The notes under the pieces were generated by a model. That model did not search any database. It was not told the DNA's origin and saw nothing but the letters and a program-made list of their open reading frames with translations. From Synaphobranchus kaupii (lineage: Eukaryota; Chordata; Actinopteri; Anguilliformes; Synaphobranchidae), in the NCBI GenBank assembly GCA_029718625.1, contig CM056378.1, positions 66,549,027-66,613,026 on the forward strand: 64,000 nt of DNA, read 5' to 3'. A program made the translations under genes and the position numbers. Numbering within the stretch: position 1 is the stretch's first letter; each line of letters begins with the position of its first letter. Shown here piece by piece: positions 21,114 to 31,853 of the stretch.

Positions 21114-22409
21114 CAGGGTTGGGGAGTAACGGAATACATGTAACGGGGTTACGTAATCAGATTACAAAAAATCTGTAACTATTCCGATACAGTTACTATC
21201 AAAAAGAGGGTATCAGATTACAGATACTTTCCCAAAATACGTAGATTACTTGTGAGATTACTTTGAAAATGAGAAGCGTTTTCAAAGTGGAACAGTGTCT
21301 CCAGTGATATACCACCATTTCATATGCGGCAGAAACAATGTTGCAAATTAGCCTACACGAAAAAGACCGCCAAAATGTTGCTGCTGTGTCAGTTCAAAAT
21401 GAGGACAGCTGTGTTAAATATGTGCATGGGATCAGGTCAGCGGTGAACATTCTATCTCTGCATTATAAGATTTATCCACATGAAATGTCTTGAGGTAAGA
21501 TGATTGTTCTTAGTATTTGTGTATTTTTTTCGCCAAATAAGCATAAACATAAGCAAGCCAGATAGCTAGCTGGCAAATGGCAATAGCCTATTTTCAGATA
21601 AAATAACTATCAACGTTTGACCCATTGCTTTTACTATGGGATAAAATGATCTAGGCTAGGCCAAATAAAATACCATAGCTCTCCCCAACTAACAAGATAG
21701 CGGCTCCAACGACATAACCCACACCAAATTTCAGGCAGACATGGTGAATGTAATTAACAGACGGACATCGGGAGACAGAGCACCATTGCTGTGGAACAGG
21801 CTCGATGTACGGTCTGCGGGCACGTTTTCTCTTTTTAAATCCAAGTTAAAAACTCATCTTTTTAGTAAAGCCTTTATAGTCTATTTTTTTATGAATATGC
21901 CTTTTACTGAATTATTATTATTATTATTATTGTTGTGATTATAATTTTTATTGCTTTTACTGAATAGTTTCTTCATAGAATTCCCTTGTATGTTTTATTT
22001 GAATTCCATTTATACATATATATCGTTTTTGTTTTGCGTTGTGTATTCATTTGTGGTTTCATGTTTTATATATAACTATGTCTTATGTACTGTTTTTCTT
22101 ACATATATCTTTTTTTTTTATTTGGAAGTATGTGAAATAAGGTAGGCTAATTTTAAGGAATTTAACTGAATTTTATATGGTCTTTAGTTGGCTGTTATTA
22201 TAGCTATATTTTAGCTATAACCACTTGGTTATCATTAAATCCAGAAACCCCAGCATTAAAAAAAAAAGTATTCTAAAAGTAATCTAAAGTATTCAGATTA
22301 CGTTACTGATATTGAGTATTCTAACGGAATACGTTACTGATTACATTTAGAAGCATGTAATCTGTAATCAGTATCTGATTACATAGTAAAAGTAACCCTC
22401 CCAACCCTG
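21114..22409. mobile_element. 1.3-kb hAT element with perfect 8-bp duplication
   Basis: Ends CAGGGTTGGGGAGTAACGGA and CCCAACCCTG in inverse orientation. Flanks are identical: TTAGGAAA at 21106-21113 and 22410-22417. Subterminal regions repeat GTAATCAGATTAC-like palindromes, typical of hAT ends of this family. Non-autonomous: no transposase, but it contains a LINE 3' fragment (21729-21905). Confidence 0.9.
21729..21905 (+). pseudogene. LINE 3'-terminal coding fragment inside the hAT element
   Basis: Codes NRRTSGDRAPLLWNRLDVRS and SLFKSKLKTHLFSKAF, the C-terminal (LWN..LP, FKSKLKTHLF) block of L2-type LINE ORF2, followed by ATT repeats like a LINE tail. Confidence 0.65.
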
Positions 22410-23249
22410 TTAGGAAAAGCCACGAAAGGAAGCCATGTCGCTTTCATGACGGCAGATATAAAAATATTTGTGAAAATGGTCAAAACGGTTCTACACCTTT
22501 TAAGGCTGTCGCCTGGTCTCGCAGTGCCACCTAGGGGCGGGACAGAAAACTTTGCTTTCCGCAACCACACTAATTAATCTGAAAGATTGTCAGTGTGCAG
22601 TCGGAATAAGAGACAGTGTGCAGTCATATTTTATTTTACTATTATTTACTATATTTTTACTATTTATTTTACTGTTTTATTTTAATTTTACTTTTCATGC
22701 ATAAATTTGTGCCTTTGCCAGGGATAAGAATCATGGCCAGAATGCACCAGAATGCACAATTAAAATTTTTTTTTCAAGAACTGAATTGTGAACAGATGGA
22801 ATTATTTCATCCCATTGGCAGATTTTTTTTTCATGTGAAGAAGATAATAAAAGCTAAAAGGTGAATGCAATCCAACGTTCCTTTAACCATTAAAGTTATT
22901 TTAAGTACTTTCTACACCTCTCAGCCCCGTATGAAAACGTATGTAGCAAAAGTATTTTTGCCTTACTATATACACTCTGAGTAAGCAATTAAAGGAACTG
23001 ATTAGGATTGTATGCTGACTTTATAATCTATTCTTTTGAAATAACCCCTGAATTATAGTTGTAAGTACTCGGCACTATCTGGTATATTTTTAAGACTGCT
23101 AATTAAAAACTTGATAATAGCCAGATGCTAATTTAGGCCTACACTTTGATGTATTGCACATGTGGGATGCAAACACAAGCTTCGCCGCACAACCTGGACA
23201 CCAGTAAAAAAAAAAGTTCCGTCAAAAAATTTTCTCACCAGCACCCATG
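22410..23249. other. Right part of the 2.5-kb DNA element; no gene
   Basis: AT-rich with a TTTTACTATT-type low-complexity tract at 22620-22690. No coding sequence was supported. Confidence 0.5.
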
Positions 23250-23488
23250 TAAATGCCAGTAAAACAAAATTTATGTTATTTACGAATGCTAAAAATATTG
23301 ATCCCGATAGTCTATGTATAACTACAGTAAATGACTCTTGCATTGAGAGAGTCTCAGAGTACAAGTATCTTGGTATCTGGATTGACCATAAACTCAAATT
23401 TAAGCATCATATTGATAACCTTGACAGCAAGCTGCGTCAGAAGGTTGGCTTTTTGTACAGAAACAAATCCTGTTTTCCAAAGAGAATA
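23250..23488 (+). pseudogene. L2-A reverse transcriptase C-terminal part
   Basis: Codes ASKTKFMLFTNAKN, SEYKYLGIWIDHKLKFKHHI and KVGFLYRNKSCFPK, the NxxKT and YLG..I(D) motifs after the YADD box. Ends at the Penelope insertion. Confidence 0.8.
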
Positions 23489-23570
23489 CCAAACCCGGAC
23501 TACTTCGCTAGGACTAACCCGAGATAAGGAGGACTGGAGCACACAGAGCTCAGAGCAAAACAAAATATTT

Positions 23571-23620
23571 TAATACGACTGACGTTTCGACGTCAACGAC
23601 GTCTTCTTCAGAGTCAAAAT
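23571..23620 (-). ncRNA. Hammerhead-ribozyme-like motif of the Penelope element
   Basis: On - the order is CTGAAGA, then GACGTC-GTT-GACGTC (a perfect 6-bp hairpin), then GAAAC, then GTCAGTC and GTA. CUGANGA, stem II, GAAA and a GUA cleavage triplet are the hammerhead core; Penelope-like elements are known to carry such motifs. One extra A lies between CTGAAGA and stem II, and stem I is weak, so activity is uncertain. Confidence 0.5.
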
Positions 23621-23859
23621 GGAAATACAGACAAATGCACCGGGAGGTATATAAATACCCTCCCATCAATTACACAAAATAAGGTGCGCATGTGTAGGAC
23701 TAATAAATCTCGTCATAGATACCACATATACAATGTTATCTTCTTTAACAGGATAAAGAGAAGAACGACAAATGTCATAGGTAAATGAACTAAATAATTG
23801 TCTATTGTGAACATGGCATAAAACAATATAAAATGAAAATCAAAAAGCCTGTACACAAG

Positions 23860-25123
23860 TTACAAAAAACATGAAAGATTCAGCGACTCATTTAACCCAT
23901 TGGGTTCCACACTATTGAGTGTATGTATCCAGTACGCCTCCCTGCGGAGCAGTTGCTTAATAATATCTCCGCCTCTGGATGATGAAGTGACTCTCTCAAT
24001 ACCCCAAAATTTTAGAGAAGAGACAGAACCATGATTGGCTTCAGCGTAATGTCGCGCAATAGCATAGTCCATATTTTTAGACCGGATCGCGGTCTTATGT
24101 TCAGCAATTCTAAGTTTGAGGGCTCTCTTAGTCTGTCCGATGTAGATTTTGGAGCATATACATTTCAGCATGTAGATAACATGGGTAGTGTTGCAGTTAA
24201 TAAAAGTGGTTATTTTAAATTCCTTGCCCGAACGTGGATGACAGAAGACTTTAATGTAATTAGAGTTAGAGCAATGGACACAGTGTCCACAGCGATAGAA
24301 CCCTCTAGGGGGCGTAGGTAGCCAGGAGGGTTTTGTCTGCGGACTACTCACCATGCTGTGAACCACCTTATCTTTTAAGTTTTGTGGCCTTCTAAAGCAC
24401 ACTCGCGGAGGTTCGGAAGTAAATTTATTTAAAAGAGGGTCACTCTGGAGAATGGGCCAGTGTTTACGGACAATGTTTTTAACTCTTCCAGCGACCGGAC
24501 TGAACTCAGTGGAAAAGCAAATACGAGGAAGGGTAGCACGCTTAGGCTTTTTACAGAGGAGGGACTTCCTATCAGTATGGCGGGCTCGGTCAATAGCGGC
24601 AGTAACGTCAACAATACTGTAGCCTCTTTGAAGAAATCTGCTACGCATCTGACAGATGTTGCTTTCAAATTCTGCATCCGTGCTACAGTTGCGTCTCAAG
24701 CGCAAGAACTGTCCAATCGGTATATTACGTATCAGTGGACGGGGGTGATTGCTATCCGCTCTTAACAGAGTATTTCTGCTTAAGGGTTTACGGAAGATGG
24801 TAGATTCAAGTTTACCGTCATCACCTTTAAAAATAGTCAGGTCTAGAAAATTAATGGATCTCACATCATGTTCCTCTGTAAAAGACAAATGACGATCTCT
24901 AGAATTCACATACCTCAAGAAATCTTCAAACTCGAGTACAGTACCATCCCACACGAGCAGTATGTCGTCAATGTATCTACGCCACAGGGAGATTTTGGAG
25001 AGAAAGGGATTAATGGAATGATGGATAAATTTCTCTTCCCAGTGACCCATGAACAGATTAGCATAATTCGGTGCAAAAGCTGCTCCCATTGCTGTACCCT
25101 GAGTCTGTTTTCCCTTGTTGTGC
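23860..25123 (-). pseudogene. Penelope-like reverse transcriptase and GIY-YIG endonuclease, 5'-truncated
   Basis: Open for more than 409 residues on -, to a stop at 23860. Order: TQGTAMGAAFAPNYANLF (motif around the primer/template grip), RRYIDDILLVWDG (catalytic YIDD), a linker with CxxC-type cysteines (RCGHCVHC), then the GIY-YIG endonuclease (VIYMLKC, KIYIGQTKRALKLRIAEHK, later HYAEANHG and RREAYWIHTLNS). The fingers and first catalytic aspartate lie upstream and are missing, so it is a 5'-truncated copy even though the remaining frame is intact, suggesting a fairly recent insertion. Confidence 0.9.
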
Positions 25124-25567
25124 AGAAAAAGAATTGTTGAAGCAACTTTCCTGTCTGTCTTGGACTATGGTGATGTGATCTATAGACGCGCTGCGTCTTC
25201 AACGCTAAAGCCACTTGACTCAGTCTATCACTCTGCCCTTAGATTTATCACAGGTGCTAATTACAACACTCACCATTGTCTTTTATATAACATGGTTGGT
25301 TGGTCATCCCTGGAAATGAGGCGAAATAGGCATTGGTTTCTGTTTATTTATAAGGCGCTTCTTGGGAACTTGCCACCGTATATTTCTGTACTGTTAAATC
25401 AGAATCTTGGCCCTTACCTCACTCGATCAAATGATTGGCTTACTCTAGAGGTCCCCTGTATGCGTACGGAACTTGGTAAGACTGCCTTCTTATTTGCTGC
25501 TCCACACTCTTGGAACCTGCTACAAAGCACTTTTAAGATAGACTCTCCAAGGCATTCAAGGCATTGA
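25124..25567 (+). pseudogene. L2-A ORF2 C-terminal domain
   Basis: Codes RIVEATFLSVLDYGDVIYRR, SVYHSALRFITGANYNTHHC, LYNMVGWSSLEMRRNRHWF and ELGKTAFLFAAPHSWNLL, the thumb/C-terminal region of L2 ORF2. It continues the frame broken at 23488 by the Penelope insertion, then the L2 3' UTR runs to 25763. Confidence 0.85.
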
Positions 25568-25624
25568 TTAGTGACCATTATGTTTCTATTTGTACCTGCT
25601 TTGTTTGGTCCTTGTTGAAATGTG

Positions 25625-25675
25625 TGTTTATTGTTGTTATTGTTGTTATTATTGTGTTTGTTGTTGTTGCACTGT
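25625..25675 (+). repeat. TTGTTATT-type microsatellite in the L2-A 3' UTR
   Basis: Irregular GTTGTTATT and TTG repeats just before the L2 3' end. Confidence 0.5.
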
Positions 25676-26504
25676 ACTGTATATGTGTATCCTTGTGCAC
25701 TCTGCCCCACCGAAAATGAGGGTCTCCCTCAGTGGTCCCCAAGTTTTAAATAAAGGTAGAATGAATATCAAACCATTCAAATTTCAGGTGAACCATTTCG
25801 GTTATCAAAGTTGGCACAAATTGTGCCAAATTGTGCAAAATGGCAAGGTTCCAGAAAAGTCTCAATATGATTTATTTTTTAAGTTTTACAATAAAATTTG
25901 ATAATTTGTCAATATTGGCAATAAAAGTTCATTTTTAGATGTGTTTTTGGTGTGTTTCATATTACACAACTAACTAGCTTACCCGTGGTCCCCAAAAAGC
26001 TCTCCAAACCCATGTAGCAGCACAGTGAATCTTGTATTCCACCAGAGCCCCATTAGCCAGAAATGAGTCCAGGTATATGCAAACGGGATATAAAATCAAA
26101 TGTCCACCAGTTTCCTGGATAAAATAAGCCCTTGCATAATAATCAACAACAACAAACTCATCCTCATGTTATCTCTCCCTCACGTTACATAAATTGCTCA
26201 TTCGTTTACCTGCACAGCCAGCTGTACTGCATACAGAACAATTTACTAATGTGGAACAAAACAAACCCTTCAGACGCCATTTCATTCAAAAGAAACTCGG
26301 AACAGCTCATCTCAGACACAAATAGATAGCTAGCTGCTATGTGTAATTTTGCTGGCTAGCCTGCTGTTGTTACAATATAGTAATGTTAGCTATATTAATT
26401 TAATTCAGAGGGATTCGTTTTATACATAACAGTGAATTTGCACTGGTATACTGGCAAAAAAAAAATCTGTTGCCTTACACCACTCAGCGTCACTGAGACA
26501 AGAT

Positions 26505-26565
26505 CGCAAAAACATATTTGGGCTAGGACCTGCTGCATGGAGAAACTCCTGAACAACCTAGACAT
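26505..26565 (-). pseudogene. Decayed N-terminal exon of TTAA element copy B1
   Basis: On - an ATG at 26565-26563 starts MSRLFRSFSMQQVLAQ, aligned with MSRFFRRLSVHQVLDEL of copy B2 (49968). The acidic part and the splice donor are lost. Confidence 0.55.
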
Positions 26566-27376
26566 AACTAACCAAAAACTGTATGAAAGAGACTGTAAAG
26601 TAAAAAGAAGAACAGCAGCAATTACCTAATGAATGTGACTTCTGAAGTCTTTGTGTTGATTGAGGGCTTGTCTGAAAGATAAGAGTCTTGGCTATTGGCT
26701 GGAATATTTGACAGACAGTTTTAAAACCCAGTGGAAAGCAAATAATATTCGCAGTGGAGGCGGGTCGATGCAAGTTTTTCCCACTTCAGATAGGCCTATT
26801 GTGCTATCAGTCAAAGAAATACACCCTATTTACGACAGTTTTGCATAAATCTCTGCAATCAAGTACAAACCCCCTTTGGCTAAAATATACTAAGCCACAG
26901 GATTGGTACTCCAGAAACGTTTCACAATGCCAAACTGAACACAGCCAAACTACTTGTGATGAAGTACAGAAAAGCACAAGTCGGTTTAAAATTGGAAAAA
27001 ATCATGTACAGCCGTATGAAAGTTTTTAAGTATTTTTTCTTGAAGCCTAAAGGTATAATGATTTTTTAAACCAAAGTTTTGTGAAATACAAGTAAGCAGA
27101 ACAGTTTACCAGCACATTGTTTATGGTGTGACATCAAGCTGCAATACATGTTTGGGAATTAGGTCAGAGTTTCCAACATTATTTACAAAGTTTTAACTCG
27201 ATGTTTTGGACTTAAAAACCACTTTCCCAGAAGGAATGGATATATCTTAAGGATATTTAATAAAAATATTGAGGTGAGCAGTTTATTATATATTATTAAA
27301 TTAATGAAATGTATAATTTAATAACTTCCGTAACGCCCGTGTTACCGCTAGGGGGCATTTGCCAGCAAGAGGTTAA

Positions 27377-27900
27377 TAAAGACAGATAAACCAGCATCTG
27401 GATAAACCAGCATCATCAATTTACAGACCTCTCTAAGCCTTTTGAATAGTGATATTATGTTGTTCGCCAAGGTCCTGGCTTCCCGCCTAGAACCATATGT
27501 GCCAACTCTGGTTCACCATGGCCAGCCGGGCATTGCTTCAGACAATGTACGTTGCCTTCTGCATATTATCGACTGCACTACCATCTCCAAAATGTCAGCT
27601 GGCATCCTGACTTTCGACGCAGTGAAAGCCTTTGATGGGCTTGAGTCGGTTTATTTATGGAATGTTCTTGGCCGTGTTGGGTTTGGTAACCATTTTATTT
27701 CAATGATTCAAGCCCTTTATACAAATCCCCTTGCAAGGGGACTACTTTCAGGTCACTAGGGGCATGCAACAAGGTTGCCCTCTCTCCACTCTCTTGTTCA
27801 TCCTGTCTTTGGAGCCTGTAGCTCAAGCTATATGCTAGTCTACTGGACATGAGCCCATTTTAATTAATAACACTCCTCATTGTTAAGTTGAAACTTAGAT
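27377..27900 (+). pseudogene. L1-type ORF2, continuation of reverse transcriptase
   Basis: After the TTAA at 27373-27376 the L1 frame lost at 17618 resumes: LLNSDIMLFAKVLASRLEPY, GILTFDAVKAFDGLESVYLW, GFGNHFISMIQALYTNPL, then RGMQQGCPLS and LFILSLEPVAQAI in other frames. These are the FD..KAFD, QGCPLSP and downstream motifs of L1 reverse transcriptase. The expected YADD box is not preserved. Frameshifts and stops make it dead. Confidence 0.8.
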
Positions 27901-27916
27901 GGGCAAATTCTAGTCC

Positions 27917-28243
27917 ATGAACAAAGGCTGCCTAAAAGCAAGTGGACGAATTATAAGGAATGAAGAAAAAGAAAGGAAGAACATGCATCATTTCACGCGA
28001 AATTCAGGAATACAGTGCATCAGTGCTGGGACGGTTTTCGACCCTTTTGGCTTTCCGGATGATTTGCCGACATTAGAGATTCGCCATGAATGGAGAGGAG
28101 AAGTTCTTCAAGCATTAGAAGAAGCCTTGCGGGCAACACAGGAAGAAACAGTTTTTTCCTGTGAATTAGCTGTACTAGTTGGTGGAGAAATAAGCTCACA
28201 CCACAAGTACAAGTGGGATATTGTGATCAAGTATTTAATGTGA
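27917..28243 (+). other. Unrecognised 108-codon open frame
   Basis: The frame codes a charged peptide with ISAGTVFDPFGFPDDLPTLE and WRGEVLQALEEALRATQEET. I do not recognise it, and no splice sites, Kozak context or homologous copy in the window support it. It may be part of an unclassified element between the L1 relic and the BEL element. Confidence 0.15.
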
Positions 28244-28249
28244 GAATAT

Positions 28250-28984
28250 CCCTAGGAAAATATCGCGGCTAATCTGTGTGACTTCCGTGTTGAAGAGTTG
28301 GAGGTGCACATGAAAAATGCATGCTTTTCACCATTGAGAGGAATTGCACAGTGAATAAGGGATGCGTCAACTAACTGTTTGACTACAAAAACGCTACTGG
28401 TATGATAAATAATGTTGGTTAAAATGAATGAAATATTACTTTATTAAACCATTGGTATGGTGAATAATGTAATGCTAATGGTATGCAAATTAACCATGCT
28501 AGCCTGTCAGCTAAATTGTTTACGTCATGCTTGTGTTTACTCCGTTTTTGTAATCTGATATACGATGGTAGAATTGCATAATTTAAACCTGATTGTTTAA
28601 ATCAGGTTATGGAAAGTGTTGAAATGAGAACAAAGGAAATCCTCTTTCTTACATTTAAATAAGATAAAATTAGGGTTATGGTTAAATTTGTGATTTTGAT
28701 AGGCTTATCTATGTCACATTTGTCAATTGTGACATTGTGATTTTCTCTTTAAAGGTTATCAACTTTACAAATGTTTGTTGGAAGTTGAAAGTGTCAATAA
28801 AAAACATCAAGAAGAGTAAAGGCTTCTTCATTCAGGAGGGCAAGTGCAACATTTTTAACGGGGTTATCAAAAGCATTCAGGAGTTGTTCTATGCGTCCTT
28901 TGTGGTTAAACAAGACTTTTTTTTTCGAGTTTGAGCAGAAGTTGATGTAAAACCCCAGAGAACTTGTCAGTTGATAACCACCGA
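28250..28984. other. No gene seen
   Basis: AT-rich sequence before the BEL gag region. It may include the leader or LTR of the BEL element, but no LTR ends could be fixed. Confidence 0.35.
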
Positions 28985-31853
28985 CATGGCAACATGGATA
29001 GGAAGATCTAGGCTTCAGGAGATCCAGGAAAAAGCTGCCGATGCACCAGTCAAGTGATACATTGTGTGATCTGCCGTGCCATGCTGGAGGACCGGTACGG
29101 AAATAAGACCACAATCACCATTGAAATTATTGAGAAGCTGGAGAAGATTAGTGCCATAAAGGGAAATTAGCCAAGAAAGGTGATAGACCTAATCCAGACT
29201 GTGGAGAAGGCCCTGGCAAATCTAACAGCTTGGAAACACTGGTGCAATTAAAAACCCACTAGTGATTAAGTCCATAGAGTCCAAGAGTAAGCTGCCCGAC
29301 TCCTTGAAGACAGATTGGCTCGTCTCCATGGTTGACCCAAGTAACAATGTCACACCGGACAACCATTTTGACGTTCTCTTGGAATTCCTGTTGAAGCAGG
29401 AAGAGATTATGGAGAGACTTGAACAGCTAGGAGTCATGGACAAACCGGAGAAGAAATTTGAGAGGAAATATGCTTCTACAAGAACCACAAATAAAGACGG
29501 GTCAGAAGACGGGTGCATCGTGTGTGAGGACGAGAAGCACATGGACAGAATTTTCTTCGGCAAATTCAAGGCATTAACTCTGTATGAAAAGAAACTACCT
29601 ATGCAAGAACAAGGGATGCAAGAAGGGAGACTCTTCAGATCACCATTTCTTCCTTTGTCCTAAAGGAGAATGAAAAAGGGGCAAGGAGGTCAAGGGTGGG
29701 AAAGACGGCAGAAAGAAAGACAAGTTTACAGAAGAGCAGGAGACATTCTTGTCTGAACTTTCCCCTAAATTGGCAGAAAAATGCAGGAAGGCTTTCACTA
29801 ACAAGGCTGCAATGACCGGCAAAAACCAGTCAGGGCTTTTAGAGGAAAACGGGCTGCGAGAGCTCCCTGTCATTATGATGCTGCTGGAGGTCACTGCCAA
29901 TGCGGGGCAGAAAATTGGGACCCTGGTGGACCTGGCATCAGACACTAACTACATCACCCATGAGGCCGCCGATAAGCTGAAGTTAAGGAGCAAAAAGATC
30001 ACTCTAGTCGTGCATGGGATTGGCAGGATGGCCATTAAGGTGAAAACCAAAAGATACAGTATCTTCTCAGAGTTAGAATCAAGACATCCAGGGGGACTGA
30101 GAGGGCTCATGAATTAGTCTGCTATTGCTTAGATGAGATTGCCAAAGTGCATCGAGTTATCAGACCCGAGCAGCTAAAGAAATTATTCCCGGAGGTTGAA
30201 CTCGAAGAGTCAAAGAGTCAGAGAAAGGTTGAGCTCCTTATCAGCCACTGAGAGGGCAGACTAGCCCCACAAACGCTGTTGGAGAGCCCGTTGGGAAAGA
30301 CCGTGGGTGGTGCACATCCTGACCTGTTTGATGAAATAGACGTGGGTGCGCACAAGTCCAGGACGCACTTCGCTCGCTCCATGAGAACTGCCACAGTAAA
30401 GTATGAGGAAATCGTTGAGAGCCCAGAGGTCCAAGCGGAGAACGAGATAGTCCGGCCGCATCAAGAGACCGTGACTGAAACCAAGAATACAGCCACTAGT
30501 AACCGAGAGTTCCTGGAATGGTGGAAGTGGGACAGCATTGGAGCAGCCTGTGAGCCAAAATGCGGGGGATGCTGCTGCGGGAGTTGCCAACCAGGGGGGA
30601 AGGAGATGACCCTAGTGGAGGAGAGGGAGCTTGAGACCATAAAGGAGGGCCTCACATATGTCAAAGAGGATGCTCCCAGCGAGTCTCCGCACTGGGATGC
30701 AAGGTACCCATGGATAGAGAACCCAGCCTCCCTCTCCAAGAACAGAAGTGGAGTGGAGGCCACTTTTCTGAGAACAGAAAAGCAGCTCAAGAAGGAGACG
30801 GAGTGGCAAGCCGTCTATGCAGCTGAGGTCCACGCTAGAGACGGGGGCGGCGATGAAACTCACCAAGGAGGTGATAAACAGCTGGAAAGGACCGGTGTGG
30901 TATGTCAGCCCCAAACCCCCATTCAGTGACAACTCCGGTGGGCCTTGAATGGAACAGCAGCCAGAGGTTCAAGGGGCTTAGTATGAATGATCTTCTGCTG
31001 AAAGGACTAGATGTCCTTAACCCAATCAGAGCGGTTCTGCTCAGGTTCAGAAAAGGAGTGCACGCAGCTGTGGGTGACATCAGGAAAATGTATAATTCTG
31101 TGTGACTATAGGACCGTGAAGTGCACCTCCACAGGTTCCTCTGGAGGGACACCCAAGATGAGGAGATAGACGAGTACGCCATCACCAGAGTCAACATCGG
31201 GGATCGCCCGGCAGAGTGCATTGCACAGCTAACCATGCGGGAAACAGCGAGGCTGGCAAAGTTTGGGCCTAGAGTCCTTGAAGAGGATAGCTACGTGGAC
31301 GATGTCCTGACATCCCAAAATGACTAAAAAAGACCATGGGTCCGATCAGGGTAAAGTGGGAGGAAGGAAACTGTTGGGGCGGAAAAGCCAGCAGAAAAGA
31401 GCAGAAAGTTAATACTTCCAAACCAAATGCGGGACGAAGAGAACAAGGCCCTAGGGGTTGGGTATCTGGTGGAGGAGAAAAAGCTTCATATGATGACCTC
31501 AATCAACTTTTCAAGGAGGAAAAAGAAGATGATGGTAGGCCAGGAGAGGATGAGGATGAGCCAAAAAATGCCTAATCCTCTGACCAGAAGAGAATTGTTA
31601 AGCCAAGTGGCTATGACCCGATCGGCCTGGTTGTGCCCGCCAAACAGAAGGAAACCATCCTGGTCAGGAAGGCATTCCAGGAGACGAGGGCCGGAAACCT
31701 GATCGAGACACGTGGGACAAGGTGCTCTCCGAGAGACTCAGGGAGGAGGCTATCAAGTTGTTCGAGGAGTATGTGTGGCTAGGCCATGTGACGTTCCACA
31801 GGAGCCTAACACCAGCTGGCTGGAGGGGAAGACCATGGGGAATCACATTGTCA
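28985..31853 (+). pseudogene. BEL/Pao retrotransposon gag-protease-reverse transcriptase, decayed
   Basis: Gag: MATWIGRSRLQEIQEKAADA at 28985, KSIESKSKLPDSLKTDWLVS and GCIVCEDEKHMDRIFF. Protease: TLVDLASDTNYITHEAADKL, the Asp-Ser/Ala-Asp-Thr active-site block of peptidase A17. Then LGKTVGGAHPDLFDEIDVGA and SQRFKGLSMNDLLLKG, VHAAVGDIRKMYNSV, LHRFLWRDTQDEEIDEYAIT, and YVDDVL (catalytic YVDD) near 31295. A frame at 31722-31850 carries the post-RT linker VWLGHVTFHRSLTPAGWRGRPWG. Many frameshifts and stops. The RNase H sequence is displaced to 35142 by an insertion. No LTRs were found. Confidence 0.85.

Larger units (their letters stand above)
20739..23249. mobile_element. 2.5-kb unclassified DNA element inserted in L2-A
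   Basis: Flanked by TAAATG (20733-20738 and 23250-23255) and bounded by inverted ends CATGGGTGC / GCACCCATG. The L2 reading frame is cut exactly at the left flank and resumes at the right flank. No transposase is recognised inside. 20870-21100 has repeated TCGTTGACGGA/GTCAACGATAAC segments. A hAT element (21114-22409) is nested within. Superfamily unknown; a 6-bp (or 7-bp) duplication does not fit Tc1, hAT or piggyBac. Confidence 0.65.
23489..25123 (-). mobile_element. Penelope-like retroelement, 5'-truncated, inserted in L2-A
   Basis: The L2 frame stops at CCAAAGAGAAT (to 23488) and resumes with AAAAAGAATTG, so the codons Lys-Arg-Ile are repeated on both sides, consistent with an imperfect short target duplication of about 8-10 bp. 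Inside, on -, lies one long frame with the reverse transcriptase C-terminal half and a GIY-YIG endonuclease, then a 3' region with a hammerhead-like motif (23571-23620). Confidence 0.85.
17952..25763 (+). mobile_element. L2-like LINE (L2-A), split by a DNA element and a Penelope element
   Basis: Flanked by AATAT (17947-17951 and 25764-25768). In order: an AT-rich 5' region, an ORF1 fragment (18212-18666), endonuclease and reverse transcriptase fragments (18900-20738), [insert 20739-23249], reverse transcriptase C-terminal part (23250-23488), [Penelope 23489-25123], C-terminal domain (25124-25567) and a 3' end with GAGGGTCTCCCTCAGTGG and AAATAAAGG, like other L2/Maui LINEs. Excluding inserts it is about 3.7 kb. 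Several frameshifts and an internal endonuclease deletion make it inactive. Confidence 0.8.
17623..27372 (-). mobile_element. TTAA element family B, copy B1, split by an L2 LINE
   Basis: TTAA at 17619-17622 and 27373-27376 bound an element whose ends both read CCTCTT inward (CCTCTTCCTACC at 17623; CCTCTTGCTGGC on - from 27372). Sequence on - from 27372 to 25764 and from 17951 to 17623 is collinear with copy B2 at 49037-52025. The gap is an L2 insertion flanked by AATAT. The net element is about 1.9 kb. It interrupts the L1 reverse transcriptase frame. TTAA plus CCTCTT ends fit piggyBac-like elements. Confidence 0.8.

Noticed and set aside
24031..24321. Plus-strand frames within the Penelope element
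   Set aside because: Antisense to the reverse transcriptase/GIY-YIG frame, which has recognisable motifs.
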